DNA of 64,000 nucleotides from CAYVHU01 sp964451415. Its GTDB lineage: Bacteria > Pseudomonadota > Alphaproteobacteria > Rhodospirillales > Magnetovibrionaceae. Positions 52,106 through 60,124 of the stretch are shown here, piece by piece. The notes beneath the pieces were generated by a model that saw nothing but the letters and a program-made list of their open reading frames with translations, had not been told where the DNA came from and made no database searches. Each line of letters begins with the position of its first letter. The stretch's first letter is position 1. The stretch lies in NCBI GenBank assembly GCA_964451415.1, contig CAYVHU010000006.1, positions 1 to 64,000 on the forward strand, written 5' to 3'. A program made the translations under genes and the position numbers.

Positions 52106-53260
52106 ATGACCCTGAAAACAGCCCGGCGCAGCGCCATACGGCCCTTTATCGTTATGGATGTCATGCGCGCCGCCAATGAACGTCAGGCGCAAGGCGAAGA
52201 CGTTCTGCATCTGGAAGTCGGCCAGCCGTCCACGCCTGCGCCGCAGCGCGTTCTGAACGCGGCACGTGAAGCTCTAAGCCATAATCTTCTGGGCTACACA
52301 GAAGCCCTGGGCGCAACGGCGCTGAGAACCGCCATCGCCGCACATTATCAATCGGCCTACGCCATGGACGTGGATCCTTCGCGTATCTGCGTGACCACGG
52401 GCTCCAGCGGCGCGTTCGTGCTGGCGTTTCTCACCGCCTTCGATGCCGGCGACCGGGTGGCTTTGGCAAGTCCCGGCTACCCCGCCTACCGCAATATTCT
52501 CACCGCCTTGGGTATCGAAGTGGTGGACATCGAAACGGGGCCTGAAACAAACTTTCAACCCACACCGGAACTTCTGGACCGCATCGAAGGGTCCCTTGAA
52601 GGCTTGATCATCGCCAGCCCCTCAAACCCGACCGGCACCATGATCGACGCAAAGGGGCTGAGGGCGTTGGCGGATGCTTGCCGCGCGCGCGGCGTGCGCC
52701 TGATTTCCGATGAAATTTACCACGGTATCACGTACGAAAGTCCGGCCCACACGATGGCCAAGTTTGAACCGGAAGCCTTCATCGTCAACAGTTTTTCAAA
52801 GTATTATGCGATGACGGGGTGGCGGCTGGGATGGCTGATTTTTCCCGAAAGCCTTCTTCGGCCCATTGAATGTCTGGCCCAGAATCTGTTCATTTCCCCG
52901 CCGACCCTGTCGCAACTTGCCGCGCTGGAGGCATTCGCCGCCGCCGACGAACTGGACGCCAACGTCGCACGCTACAAGGTGAACCGCGATCTTCTGCTGG
53001 CGGAACTGCCCCAGGCCGGATTCGATAAGTTAAGCCATGCGCAAGGCGCATTTTACATCTACGCCGATGTATCGCATTTGTGCGACGACAGCCTGAAGTT
53101 TTGCCAACGCATTCTTGCCAAAACGGGCGTAGCGATCACCCCGGGCGTGGATTTCGACCCCACACGCGGCCATCGCGCGGTGCGGTTTTCATTTGCCGGG
53201 GCAACACGCGACATGGCCGAAGCAGCAAAACGGCTCAAAATTTTCAGCCAATCCCCTTAA
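52106..53260 (+). CDS. Class I/II pyridoxal-phosphate aminotransferase
   Basis: A 384-residue PLP aminotransferase with LHLEVGQPSTPAPQRVL, SPSNPTGTMID, ISDEIYHGITYE and the PLP-lysine motif NSFSKYYAMTGWRLGWLI. It is related to aspartate and broad-range amino-acid transaminases, but its substrate cannot be read from sequence. It starts one base after the gamma-glutamyltransferase stop, so the pair is coupled; a joint role in amino-acid or glutathione turnover is possible. It is only distantly similar to the aspC-type gene at 42508-43710. Confidence 0.88.
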   Translation: MTLKTARRSAIRPFIVMDVMRAANERQAQGEDVLHLEVGQPSTPAPQRVLNAAREALSHNLLGYTEALGATALRTAIAAHYQSAYAMDVDPSRICVTTGSSGAFVLAFLTAFDAGDRVALASPGYPAYRNILTALGIEVVDIETGPETNFQPTPELLDRIEGSLEGLIIASPSNPTGTMIDAKGLRALADACRARGVRLISDEIYHGITYESPAHTMAKFEPEAFIVNSFSKYYAMTGWRLGWLIFPESLLRPIECLAQNLFISPPTLSQLAALEAFAAADELDANVARYKVNRDLLLAELPQAGFDKLSHAQGAFYIYADVSHLCDDSLKFCQRILAKTGVAITPGVDFDPTRGHRAVRFSFAGATRDMAEAAKRLKIFSQSP

Positions 53261-53332
53261 TCAGCCGACAAAGAAACCCCTCGATTCCTCAGCCATAAGA
53301 CAAGGGGGATAAAACCACCCAACACGGCAATG

Positions 53333-53701
53333 CTACTCTTCAAGGATACGTCGTTTTTCTTCGAATTCCTGTTTATCGATTTCGCCTTTGGCGAAACGTT
53401 CCTTCAAGATATCGAGGCCCGCGTCCCCGCCCGCGTCCCCGCCCGCATCCCCGCCACGACGCATCCTTCTGTGCGCAGCCGGACATCCCCCGCCAAGCCA
53501 GCGGACAATCAGTACGATGACCGCGAAGATACCGCCAAACACAACGATCATCATGATCGGACCGAGGATCATTCCCGCCCATCCGCATCCGTCGCCCCAC
53601 ATCATTGCGGGGCCATAACCATCCGCCGGCCCTTGCGCCCACGCGCCTACGGGCAACCCCAGCAGCAACGCACCGGCCAAAGCGAGAATACGAGATTTCA
53701 T
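53333..53701 (-). CDS. SHOCT-domain membrane protein
   Basis: A 122-residue protein with a signal peptide (LAGALLLGLPVGAWA), a membrane segment (GMILGPIMMIVVFGGIFAVI) and a C-terminal SHOCT domain (LDILKERFAKGEIDKQEFEEKR), a short motif found at the ends of many bacterial proteins. Between them is a Gly-Gly-Asp-Ala tract encoded by three 12-base repeats (53421-53456). It is the last gene of the mer unit, 12 bases after the ccdA-like gene. Its role is unknown. Confidence 0.82.
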   Translation of the reverse strand: MKSRILALAGALLLGLPVGAWAQGPADGYGPAMMWGDGCGWAGMILGPIMMIVVFGGIFAVIVLIVRWLGGGCPAAHRRMRRGGDAGGDAGGDAGLDILKERFAKGEIDKQEFEEKRRILEE

Positions 53702-53713
53702 GACTTCGTCCTC

Positions 53714-54616
53714 CTAAAGATGGCTCTGGACATCATCTTGATGATCGGTCACCGACGCTTTGTGGTTCTTTTGTCTTTCGCTCCGTCTACCGATTAACGT
53801 CCACACGGATATGGCGATCAGCACACATAGTACCGCAAGCATTGACCATTGCACAACTTGCCCGGAAATCCAAGTCCTGAGGGCTCCGGAGAAAACCTCG
53901 CCCGCCGCGAGCATGGCCATCCCCGGTCCTTGGACCTGAAAAATGGCAGAACCCCAGAGATACGCGACATAAAAGCCCGCGAAAAACAAAAACGCCCCGC
54001 TCACCCGGTAGGTGTAGGGCAACAACCGCTTGAGAAACGTGGCCAACCCGTCGCGGGCAAAGGCCGCGGAGACAGACAAACCCGTCAAAATCGTTGCCAC
54101 GCCAAGAACATAAGCGACGAAGTCAACGATGTGTGTCGCAAGGCTGCCGCCCAAGGAGACACCCATTACGGTGACAAAAACAGGCAGCATGCACGACAGG
54201 GAGACGATCCCGTAACCCATGCCGTAGCTCAAATCGCCAGCGAGGCCCGGGGTGAGGTTTGCGCCGAATTTACCGCGCAGCGTCAGGTGCGCGTTGATGC
54301 GTTTTCCGGCCAACACAAACAAACCTGCGACCATCAATGCGATGCCGATGGCAAAGCCCGCCCAGGGCACGACGTCGTTCAACCAATAGGCCCCGAACGA
54401 AATGGCCGCCCCGACAACCCCGAAAACAAACACGATACCGAACGAGGTCACGACCCCGACCTTCAAGGCTTGCCTCACGGCGTCCAACCGACTTACGGGG
54501 TTTACGCCATCGCCTTGAAGCCGACGCGCAAAATACGCCGGCAACAGAACGAACCCACAGGGATTGAGTGTGGTCAACGTGCCGACGAGAAAAGCAAACG
54601 CCACGGTTCCGCTCAT
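53714..54616 (-). CDS. CcdA/DsbD-type membrane thiol carrier in the mer operon
   Basis: A 300-residue inner-membrane protein with about eight hydrophobic segments. The redox cysteines lie in LTTLNPCGFVLLPAYFA and SLSCMLPVFVTV, as in CcdA/DsbD, which pass electrons from cytosolic thioredoxin to the periplasm. The ATG at 54616 follows GGAGGA; an upstream ATG at 54631 has no such site. It lies 40 bases after merA. It may keep periplasmic thiols, such as MerP cysteines, reduced, which is inference from position. Confidence 0.87.
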   Translation of the reverse strand: MSGTVAFAFLVGTLTTLNPCGFVLLPAYFARRLQGDGVNPVSRLDAVRQALKVGVVTSFGIVFVFGVVGAAISFGAYWLNDVVPWAGFAIGIALMVAGLFVLAGKRINAHLTLRGKFGANLTPGLAGDLSYGMGYGIVSLSCMLPVFVTVMGVSLGGSLATHIVDFVAYVLGVATILTGLSVSAAFARDGLATFLKRLLPYTYRVSGAFLFFAGFYVAYLWGSAIFQVQGPGMAMLAAGEVFSGALRTWISGQVVQWSMLAVLCVLIAISVWTLIGRRSERQKNHKASVTDHQDDVQSHL

Positions 54617-54655
54617 GCCACGGTCCTCCATAAATATTTTGTCATGCTTATGGGG

Positions 54656-56071
54656 CTATCCCGCGCAGCACGACAGCTTGCCCACGTCCTTGTCGAAAGT
54701 TTGCGCCGCAAGCTTCAGCCCTTCCACCGTGGTGAGGTAGGGGAAAATCGTCTCCGCCAGATCGGCAACGCTCAAGCCGTGCTTAATCGCCATGACGGCC
54801 GTTTGAATGCTGTCTGCGCCTTCGGGGGCGAGAATTTGCGCGCCAAGCAGTATGTTCGTTTTCTTGTCCGCGACCAGCTTGATCAGCCCGCGCGTATCGC
54901 GCGCGGCCAGGGCGCGCGGCACGTGATCGAGGGTAATGGTCGAGGTCTTCACCTCAAGACCCTGCGCCTTGGCTACGGCTTCGCTCACCCCGACACCGGC
55001 CACCTGCGGATCGGTAAAGACGACCCACGGCATGGCGGAATTGTCATAGATCAGGCTGTCTGCATTCATGGCATTTTTGGCCGCGAGTTTTGCGCCGTAG
55101 GCGGCCATGTAGACGAACTGGTCACGCCCCGTCACATCCCCGGCGGCATAAACACCGGGCCTCGTGGTGCGCATGCGATTATCCACCTTGATGCCGCCGC
55201 CGGGCAGAAGTTCGACGCCGTGTTCTTGCAGGTCCAGGCCGTCCGTATTCGCCTTGCGGCCCGTGGTGACGAGAACCTGCTCGGCCTGAATTTCTACATC
55301 CCGGCCGTCTTCGACAACATGGAGAGCCACGCCTTGATCCGTCTTCTCGATTTTCCGGTAAGCAAGCCCATCGCGCACCGCGACCCCTTCATCGCGCAGA
55401 TAACCGCTGAGCGCCGTGCTGATTTCCGGCTCCGCCCCGGGCAGAAGGCGCGAACGGCACACAAGCGTCACTTCGACACCGGCACGGCCCAACATCTGCG
55501 CCAGTTCGCAACCAATATAACCGCCGCCGATCACCAGCAAGGATTGCGGCAAAACCTCCAGTTCCAGGGCTTCGGTGCTGGTGAGAAAGGGCACATCCGC
55601 AAAGCCCTCGATGTCCGGGGCCACCGCCGAACTGCCCGTGGCGACAATGACTTTATCGGCCTTGAGGCCATTCCCATCGACGATCACGCCATCGGCGCTC
55701 AAACGCGCCGCTCCTTCGATGTACGCGATGTTATTGTAGGACGGCAGAAGGTCGATGTACTTGGCATGACGCAATGCGCTCACCAGATCGTCCTTCTGCG
55801 CACTCACGGCGCGCCAGTCTACAATACGGGCCTCGGCCTCAATGCCCTTGAAACGCGCCACATTCTTTGCCTGATACATGATCTCCACGGCACGAATCAT
55901 CGCCTTGGACGGCACGCAACCGACATTGACACAAGTGCCGCCGATCAATCCAGAGCCGATCAGCGCCACCTGGGCACCTTGTTCGGCGGCCGTGATGGCG
56001 GCCGAAAATCCGGCTGATCCGGCTCCGATTACGGCAAGATCGTAACGGTCGTTCACATGAGCACTCGTCAT
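54656..56071 (-). CDS. merA: Mercuric reductase
   Basis: A flavoenzyme that reduces Hg(II) to volatile Hg(0) with NADPH. The 471 residues show FAD binding AVIGAGSAGFSAAI, the redox pair GGTCVNVGCVPSK, an NADPH site VIGGGYIGCEL, and the C-terminal vicinal cysteines in KLSCCAG that are specific for MerA. The N-terminal NmerA metal-binding domain is absent, as in shorter chromosomal MerA forms. It is followed by the ccdA-like gene and preceded by merP with 37 bases between them. Confidence 0.95.
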   Translation of the reverse strand: MTSAHVNDRYDLAVIGAGSAGFSAAITAAEQGAQVALIGSGLIGGTCVNVGCVPSKAMIRAVEIMYQAKNVARFKGIEAEARIVDWRAVSAQKDDLVSALRHAKYIDLLPSYNNIAYIEGAARLSADGVIVDGNGLKADKVIVATGSSAVAPDIEGFADVPFLTSTEALELEVLPQSLLVIGGGYIGCELAQMLGRAGVEVTLVCRSRLLPGAEPEISTALSGYLRDEGVAVRDGLAYRKIEKTDQGVALHVVEDGRDVEIQAEQVLVTTGRKANTDGLDLQEHGVELLPGGGIKVDNRMRTTRPGVYAAGDVTGRDQFVYMAAYGAKLAAKNAMNADSLIYDNSAMPWVVFTDPQVAGVGVSEAVAKAQGLEVKTSTITLDHVPRALAARDTRGLIKLVADKKTNILLGAQILAPEGADSIQTAVMAIKHGLSVADLAETIFPYLTTVEGLKLAAQTFDKDVGKLSCCAG

Positions 56072-56108
56072 AGGGTATTTTCCTTATGGCAGATAAAATC
56101 ATCCAGGG

Positions 56109-56393
56109 TCACTTCACCACCGATGAAGGATAACCGGCGAATGCGGTGGCTTTACTCAGGTTAGCCACATTCGTCTTCGCATCGTCGAAAGTCACGACGG
56201 CGGTCTTGTTTTGCAGGGACGTCACCACCTTCAAAACACCCGTTACATCCATCAGGCTGTTTTTGACGATGTACGGGCACGAAGCGCAATACATCCCGGG
56301 AACCGCAAGGGTGACGGTCTTTTCCGCGGCGTAGGCGACGGCGGAAGACAGAATTGTGGCGGCAAGAACGACGGTTACAAATAAACGTTTCAT
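56109..56393 (-). CDS. merP: Periplasmic mercury-binding protein MerP
   Basis: A 94-residue exported metal-binding protein. The signal peptide (LFVTVVLAATILSSAVAYA) is followed by a heavy-metal-associated domain with GMYCASCPYIVK. Its two cysteines hand Hg(II) to MerT. The usual GMTCASC threonine is replaced by tyrosine here. The ATG at 56393 is chosen; the longer open frame upstream overlaps merT and does not look like protein. Order merT-merP-merA is the classical one. Confidence 0.93.
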   Translation of the reverse strand: MKRLFVTVVLAATILSSAVAYAAEKTVTLAVPGMYCASCPYIVKNSLMDVTGVLKVVTSLQNKTAVVTFDDAKTNVANLSKATAFAGYPSSVVK

Positions 56394-56413
56394 GTTTTGT
56401 GGCGTCCTTTTCT

Positions 56414-56863
56414 TCAATTGCCCAACAGGTAAGGGGCGACGTAGGGGAAAATCAAGACGGCGCCGACGAGCAACGTCGAACCCCAAAGGGCCACCTGGAG
56501 CACCCGGCTCAAGGTCGGCGAAGCACAGTATGAGCCCGCCGCGCACGCGGCTTTCGGTTTGCGGTAGGTCATATAGAACCCGCCGGCCAGAAAGAGCGCC
56601 GTTATCCCCAGGAAATACGGTTTGTATGGATAAAGGCCCGTCAGATTGCTGATCCACGCGCCGCCGATGCCAAGACTGAACAGCACCAGCGGCAAAATGC
56701 AGCACGATGAAGCGAGCAACGCCCCGACGACACTGCCGGTAGCGACCAGTCCGCGTTTACGAGCCTCTGCGGCGTCATCGGGGGTATCGGACGAGGGTGG
56801 CGTTCCGTTCAAACCATCGCCAAGCTCTGCGCTTGATAAGCCTTGCGTATGCGAAATTTCCAT
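56414..56863 (-). CDS. merT: Mercury transport protein MerT
   Basis: An inner-membrane protein that moves Hg(II) into the cell. The 149 residues include three hydrophobic segments and the cysteine pair ASSCCILPLVL in the first helix, plus a second pair in ACAAGSYCA on the loop. The N terminus has about 35 extra residues, rich in charged and proline residues, compared with classical MerT of about 116 residues. Its start lies 36 bases from the merTPA promoter. All transport cysteines are retained. Confidence 0.93.
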   Translation of the reverse strand: MEISHTQGLSSAELGDGLNGTPPSSDTPDDAAEARKRGLVATGSVVGALLASSCCILPLVLFSLGIGGAWISNLTGLYPYKPYFLGITALFLAGGFYMTYRKPKAACAAGSYCASPTLSRVLQVALWGSTLLVGAVLIFPYVAPYLLGN

Positions 56864-56899
56864 CGGACATCCTCTTGATCTGTCACAGGAACGATGTCA

Positions 56900-56930
56900 T
56901 TCTTAGGGTCTGTAGTAGATACCGGGTCAA
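56900..56930 (-). promoter_or_regulatory. MerR-controlled merTPA promoter with 19-base spacer
   Basis: On the minus strand TTGACC (56930-56925) and TAAGAA (56905-56900) are separated by 19 bases. The overlong spacer is the hallmark of promoters that MerR family activators untwist when metal binds. It lies between merT and the divergent merR start, where the operator must be. Confidence 0.75.
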
Positions 56931-56945
56931 GTATTATTTTGAGGC

Positions 56946-57353
56946 ATGGCGCTTACGATGACACGCGGAGAACTGGCCAAACGAACCGGCTGCAATATCG
57001 AGACCGTGCGTTACTACGAAAAGATAGGGCTGCTCCCCGATCCGCCGCGGACGCAAAGGGGATACAGAATTTATGATGAGAACCATGAACAGACCCTGCG
57101 CTTCATCGTGCGTGCACGCGAGCTTGGCTTCAGCGGGAAAGAAGTCCGCAGCCTTCTGAACCTTGTCGATGGGGGACATTATACGTGCGGTGAAATCCGC
57201 GATAAAACGCTGGCGCACCTCGATGTCGTACGCGGTAGAATCGCCGATCTTCTGAAGCTTGAAAAAACACTTTCGAAAACCGTTGCGGCGTGCGAAGGCG
57301 GCGACGCCGCCAGTTGTCCGGTTGTCGATGCGTTGATCCGGAAAGATCGCTGA
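56946..57353 (+). CDS. merR: Mercury-responsive regulator MerR
   Basis: A 135-residue MerR-family regulator: helix-turn-helix RGELAKRTGCNIETVRYYEKIGL, dimerisation helix and three mercury-ligand cysteines in YTCGEI, AACEGG and ASCPVV, which agree with Cys82, Cys117 and Cys126 of Tn501 MerR. It is therefore mercury-specific rather than copper- or zinc-responsive. It is divergent from merTPA with the 19-base promoter between. A strong terminator follows. Confidence 0.95.
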   Translation: MALTMTRGELAKRTGCNIETVRYYEKIGLLPDPPRTQRGYRIYDENHEQTLRFIVRARELGFSGKEVRSLLNLVDGGHYTCGEIRDKTLAHLDVVRGRIADLLKLEKTLSKTVAACEGGDAASCPVVDALIRKDR

Positions 57354-57368
57354 GGGGCTCCGGAATCA

Positions 57369-57395
57369 AAAGTCCCCGCCAGGGGCGGGGACTTT
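57369..57395. terminator. Bidirectional terminator after merR
   Basis: AAAGTCCCCGCC and GGCGGGGACTTT form a perfect 12-pair stem around AGG, giving A and T runs on each strand. It sits between merR and the convergent secreted-protein gene. Confidence 0.88.
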
Positions 57396-57416
57396 GTGAG
57401 GCAAATTCGCCAAAAC

Positions 57417-58373
57417 TCAGTTGCCGTTGGCGTCTGAATCCTTTGTCTTGAGCTTGCCGCCCGCCGCAACGACAAGGGCTTTGCGAATCGCTTCGGGACT
57501 ATCCATGATGGTAAAGAAGCTGTTTGATCCCAGCATGGACAGATCGGGGAAATTAACGGCGATGCGAAACCGCGCATACAGTGCGTACACGGTCTTGCCC
57601 GAAACCACAATTTCATAGGGCAGATGCGCGGTGGACCGCAAAGCGGCGGTGTCGATCTGCTTCATGATGTAAGTGTCGCTGCGAAACTTGTCCGCGGTCT
57701 TGGGATCGCCCTTCATGGCGACTGCAAAATAGGTTTCTTCGCGTCTCGGAACATCAATGCGCGCCACCTTGGACACGCCGACATTGTTGTTTTCCAGCCC
57801 CGCTTCGACACCAGCCACGGCGGCAGCGTAAGAATCGTAAGTGGCCAGTTCCGAGGGATCGTCGAAATATTCCATACCGAACATATAGTGGTAACCACGC
57901 AGATCACTGTCGGACATCGGCTTTTTGACGCCGAATTGGCCTTGATCACCAAGGGTCTTTTCCAGTGTCTTCGTCACCTCGGACAGGTCGGCTTTCATGC
58001 GATAGGCTGGCCCCATGTAGCTGGGGTTGGTGTAGGAAACCTGAATTTCACCGTTCACGTCCGTAATGGCGACGCGTTGCGCCACACCATAGGCCCCGAA
58101 TTTATTTTGCGCGGCCGCAGTTTTCAGGACGTCATTGGTGATCACCAGGATCGTGGCCGACGGGTAAGGGCTATAACGCCCGGCAATTTCAAAACCAGCG
58201 GCTTTCAGTTTGATCGCGACAGCGTTCGCGGTCGTGACCACGCTTCCGGCACCGTTGCCATTGCTTTTGTAGGCCAGGATAAACGGTTTCTGCCCCGTTT
58301 CGGCGCGAGCCTGTCCATAGACCCCCATCCCCACTAGCAGCGCCACGAAGGCGAGCATCAGTTTGCGCAACAT
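57417..58373 (-). CDS. Secreted protein of unknown function
   Basis: A 318-residue protein that I do not recognise. A signal peptide (LMLAFVALLVGMGVYGQARA) indicates export. The mature protein contains SPYPSATILVITND, YMGPAYRMKADL, SDLRGYHYMFGMEYFDD and EIVVSGKTVYALYARFRIAVNFPDL, a mix of strands and helices without a known motif. The start at 58373 is certain because AAGGAGG precedes it. It is convergent with merR and stands alone. Composition matches core genes. Confidence 0.72.
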   Translation of the reverse strand: MLRKLMLAFVALLVGMGVYGQARAETGQKPFILAYKSNGNGAGSVVTTANAVAIKLKAAGFEIAGRYSPYPSATILVITNDVLKTAAAQNKFGAYGVAQRVAITDVNGEIQVSYTNPSYMGPAYRMKADLSEVTKTLEKTLGDQGQFGVKKPMSDSDLRGYHYMFGMEYFDDPSELATYDSYAAAVAGVEAGLENNNVGVSKVARIDVPRREETYFAVAMKGDPKTADKFRSDTYIMKQIDTAALRSTAHLPYEIVVSGKTVYALYARFRIAVNFPDLSMLGSNSFFTIMDSPEAIRKALVVAAGGKLKTKDSDANGN

Positions 58374-58475
58374 CGTTGTTGTCCTCCTTGTGTGTTCAGG
58401 GGCATCTATAAGCGAAAACATGCCCGCACGGGTAGTACAATACGAAGACAATGCGCCGACGGTTTGTAGAATTGT

Positions 58476-60065
58476 TCAACCATCACCCTTGAGCGCCCCT
58501 TCGATCAGCACCACCGATTCTGCCAGACCGTACAGCACAATGAAAGACCCTAGGCGCGGACCTTGAGTCTGGCCCAGAAGCACTTCGTAGCAGGCCCTGA
58601 ACCAATCGCGCAGATTCTCAAACCCGTGGCGCTTGCCCACCTCGTAAACTTCCGTTTGGATGTCCACGGCTTCGACCCCCGGATCCATGGCCGCCAACAC
58701 GGATTTCAAGTCTTCCAAAGCAGCGCGCTCTTGATCCGTCGGGGCGCGATATTTTTTGCCCGGTTTCACGAAATCGCGGTAATAGGTGATGGCGCAGCTC
58801 ACCAGTTTGTCCAAAATAGGTGAATTTTCCGGTGTGGCATCCGCGCGGTAACGCGTGATGAAGTGCCACAACACGGCCTTGTCTTCGCTGTGACAGACGC
58901 TGGCCAGATTCAACAAGATATTGAAGCTCAGCCCTGCACCTTCGGGGGCCGGCGGGCGACCGCCGTGGATGTGCCACACCGGGTTGTTCAATTGCAGTTT
59001 CTCTTCCTGTTCATTGAATTTTCCCAGATGGGTAAGATACTCGTCCACCGTCTTGGGGATCACGTCAAAGAACAAGCGTTTCGCCGTCTTGGGCTTTTGG
59101 AACATAAACAGGCTCAGACTTTCCGGTGTGGCGTAACGCAGCCACTCTTCCACGCTCAAACCGTTGCCCCTGGACTTGGAAATTTTTTCGCCGTTCTCGT
59201 CGAGAAACAATTCATAGGTCAAATTGACCGGCGGCGTGCTGCCTAGCGCGCGACAGATGCGCCCCGACAGACGCACCGAATCAATCAGATCCTTGCCGGA
59301 CATCTCATAATCAACGTTCAGCGCACTCCACCGCCCCGCCCAGTCGGCCTTCCATTGCAGCTTGACGCGTCCGCCCGTGACCGGCGTTTCCACCAGTTTC
59401 CCATCCTCGGTCTTGTAGACGATGGTGCCGTCGTCGGGTCTGGTTTCCACCACCGGAACTTGCAAAACGATCCCGGTTTCTGGGCAAATGGGCAGAAACG
59501 GCGAATAGGTTGCCCGTCTCGCCTCACCCAGGGTCGGCAAAATGATTTTCAGGACTTCGGCGTGGTTTCGCAAAACCTTCAAAAGCGTTTCGTCCAGACG
59601 GCCCGCCTTGTATTCCTCGCTCGCGGATTTAAACTCGTAATCGAAGCCGAATTCATCCAAAAACGCGCGAAGCCGGGCATTATTGTGATGGGCGAAACTT
59701 TCATGGGTGCCAAACGGATCGGGAACCGTGCTCAGCGGTTTCCCCAGATACGCTTCCAACATTTCCTTGTTGGGTACGTTGTCCGGCACCTTGCGCAAGC
59801 CGTCCAGATCGTCGGAATAGGCAAACAGCTTGGTGGGCATACCGGTGAGAACTTCAAAGGCATGGCGCACCATGGTCGTGCGCGCCACTTCGCCAAAGGT
59901 GCCGATGTGCGGCAGGCCCGACGGGCCGTAGCCGGTTTCGAACAAGACGTAGCCCTTTTTGGGGACTTCGCCTTTCAGATGTTTTTCCAACGCGCGTGCT
60001 TCGGCAAACGGCCAGGCGTTGGCATGGTGAGCAAGTTCGGAAATATTGTCGGACGGATGGGACAT
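58476..60065 (-). CDS. lysS: Lysyl-tRNA synthetase, class I
   Basis: Charges tRNA-Lys with the archaeal-type class I enzyme, as typical of Alphaproteobacteria, instead of the class II LysS. The 529 residues have the HIGH motif in GPSGLPHIGTFGE, KMSKS in EKISKSRGNG, and the alpha-helical anticodon domain at the end. The start at 60065 is the only suitable ATG. It lies 59 bases after the NfnAB-like gene on the same strand, so co-transcription is possible but functionally unexplained. Confidence 0.95.
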   Translation of the reverse strand: MSHPSDNISELAHHANAWPFAEARALEKHLKGEVPKKGYVLFETGYGPSGLPHIGTFGEVARTTMVRHAFEVLTGMPTKLFAYSDDLDGLRKVPDNVPNKEMLEAYLGKPLSTVPDPFGTHESFAHHNNARLRAFLDEFGFDYEFKSASEEYKAGRLDETLLKVLRNHAEVLKIILPTLGEARRATYSPFLPICPETGIVLQVPVVETRPDDGTIVYKTEDGKLVETPVTGGRVKLQWKADWAGRWSALNVDYEMSGKDLIDSVRLSGRICRALGSTPPVNLTYELFLDENGEKISKSRGNGLSVEEWLRYATPESLSLFMFQKPKTAKRLFFDVIPKTVDEYLTHLGKFNEQEEKLQLNNPVWHIHGGRPPAPEGAGLSFNILLNLASVCHSEDKAVLWHFITRYRADATPENSPILDKLVSCAITYYRDFVKPGKKYRAPTDQERAALEDLKSVLAAMDPGVEAVDIQTEVYEVGKRHGFENLRDWFRACYEVLLGQTQGPRLGSFIVLYGLAESVVLIEGALKGDG

Positions 60066-60124
60066 GGTTCAACCAAATCTGAAGTGGTAAAGACCGCGCA
60101 AGGTACGGCTCAGGCACGAAATCG

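Noticed and set aside
53421..53456. Short regular repeats as a possible CRISPR array.
   Set aside because: Units are 12 bases with no spacers and lie in frame within a coding gene. No CRISPR array or cas gene was seen anywhere in the window.
53849..56017. A 722-codon open frame on the plus strand opposite merA and the ccdA-like gene.
   Set aside because: It lies wholly opposite two clearly recognised genes, and its translation is rich in His, Arg and Gln with no domain. It is a shadow of GC-rich coding on the other strand.
56394..56705. A long N-terminal extension of merP.
   Set aside because: The frame is open, but it overlaps merT and lacks protein character. The signal peptide at 56393 gives the proper start.
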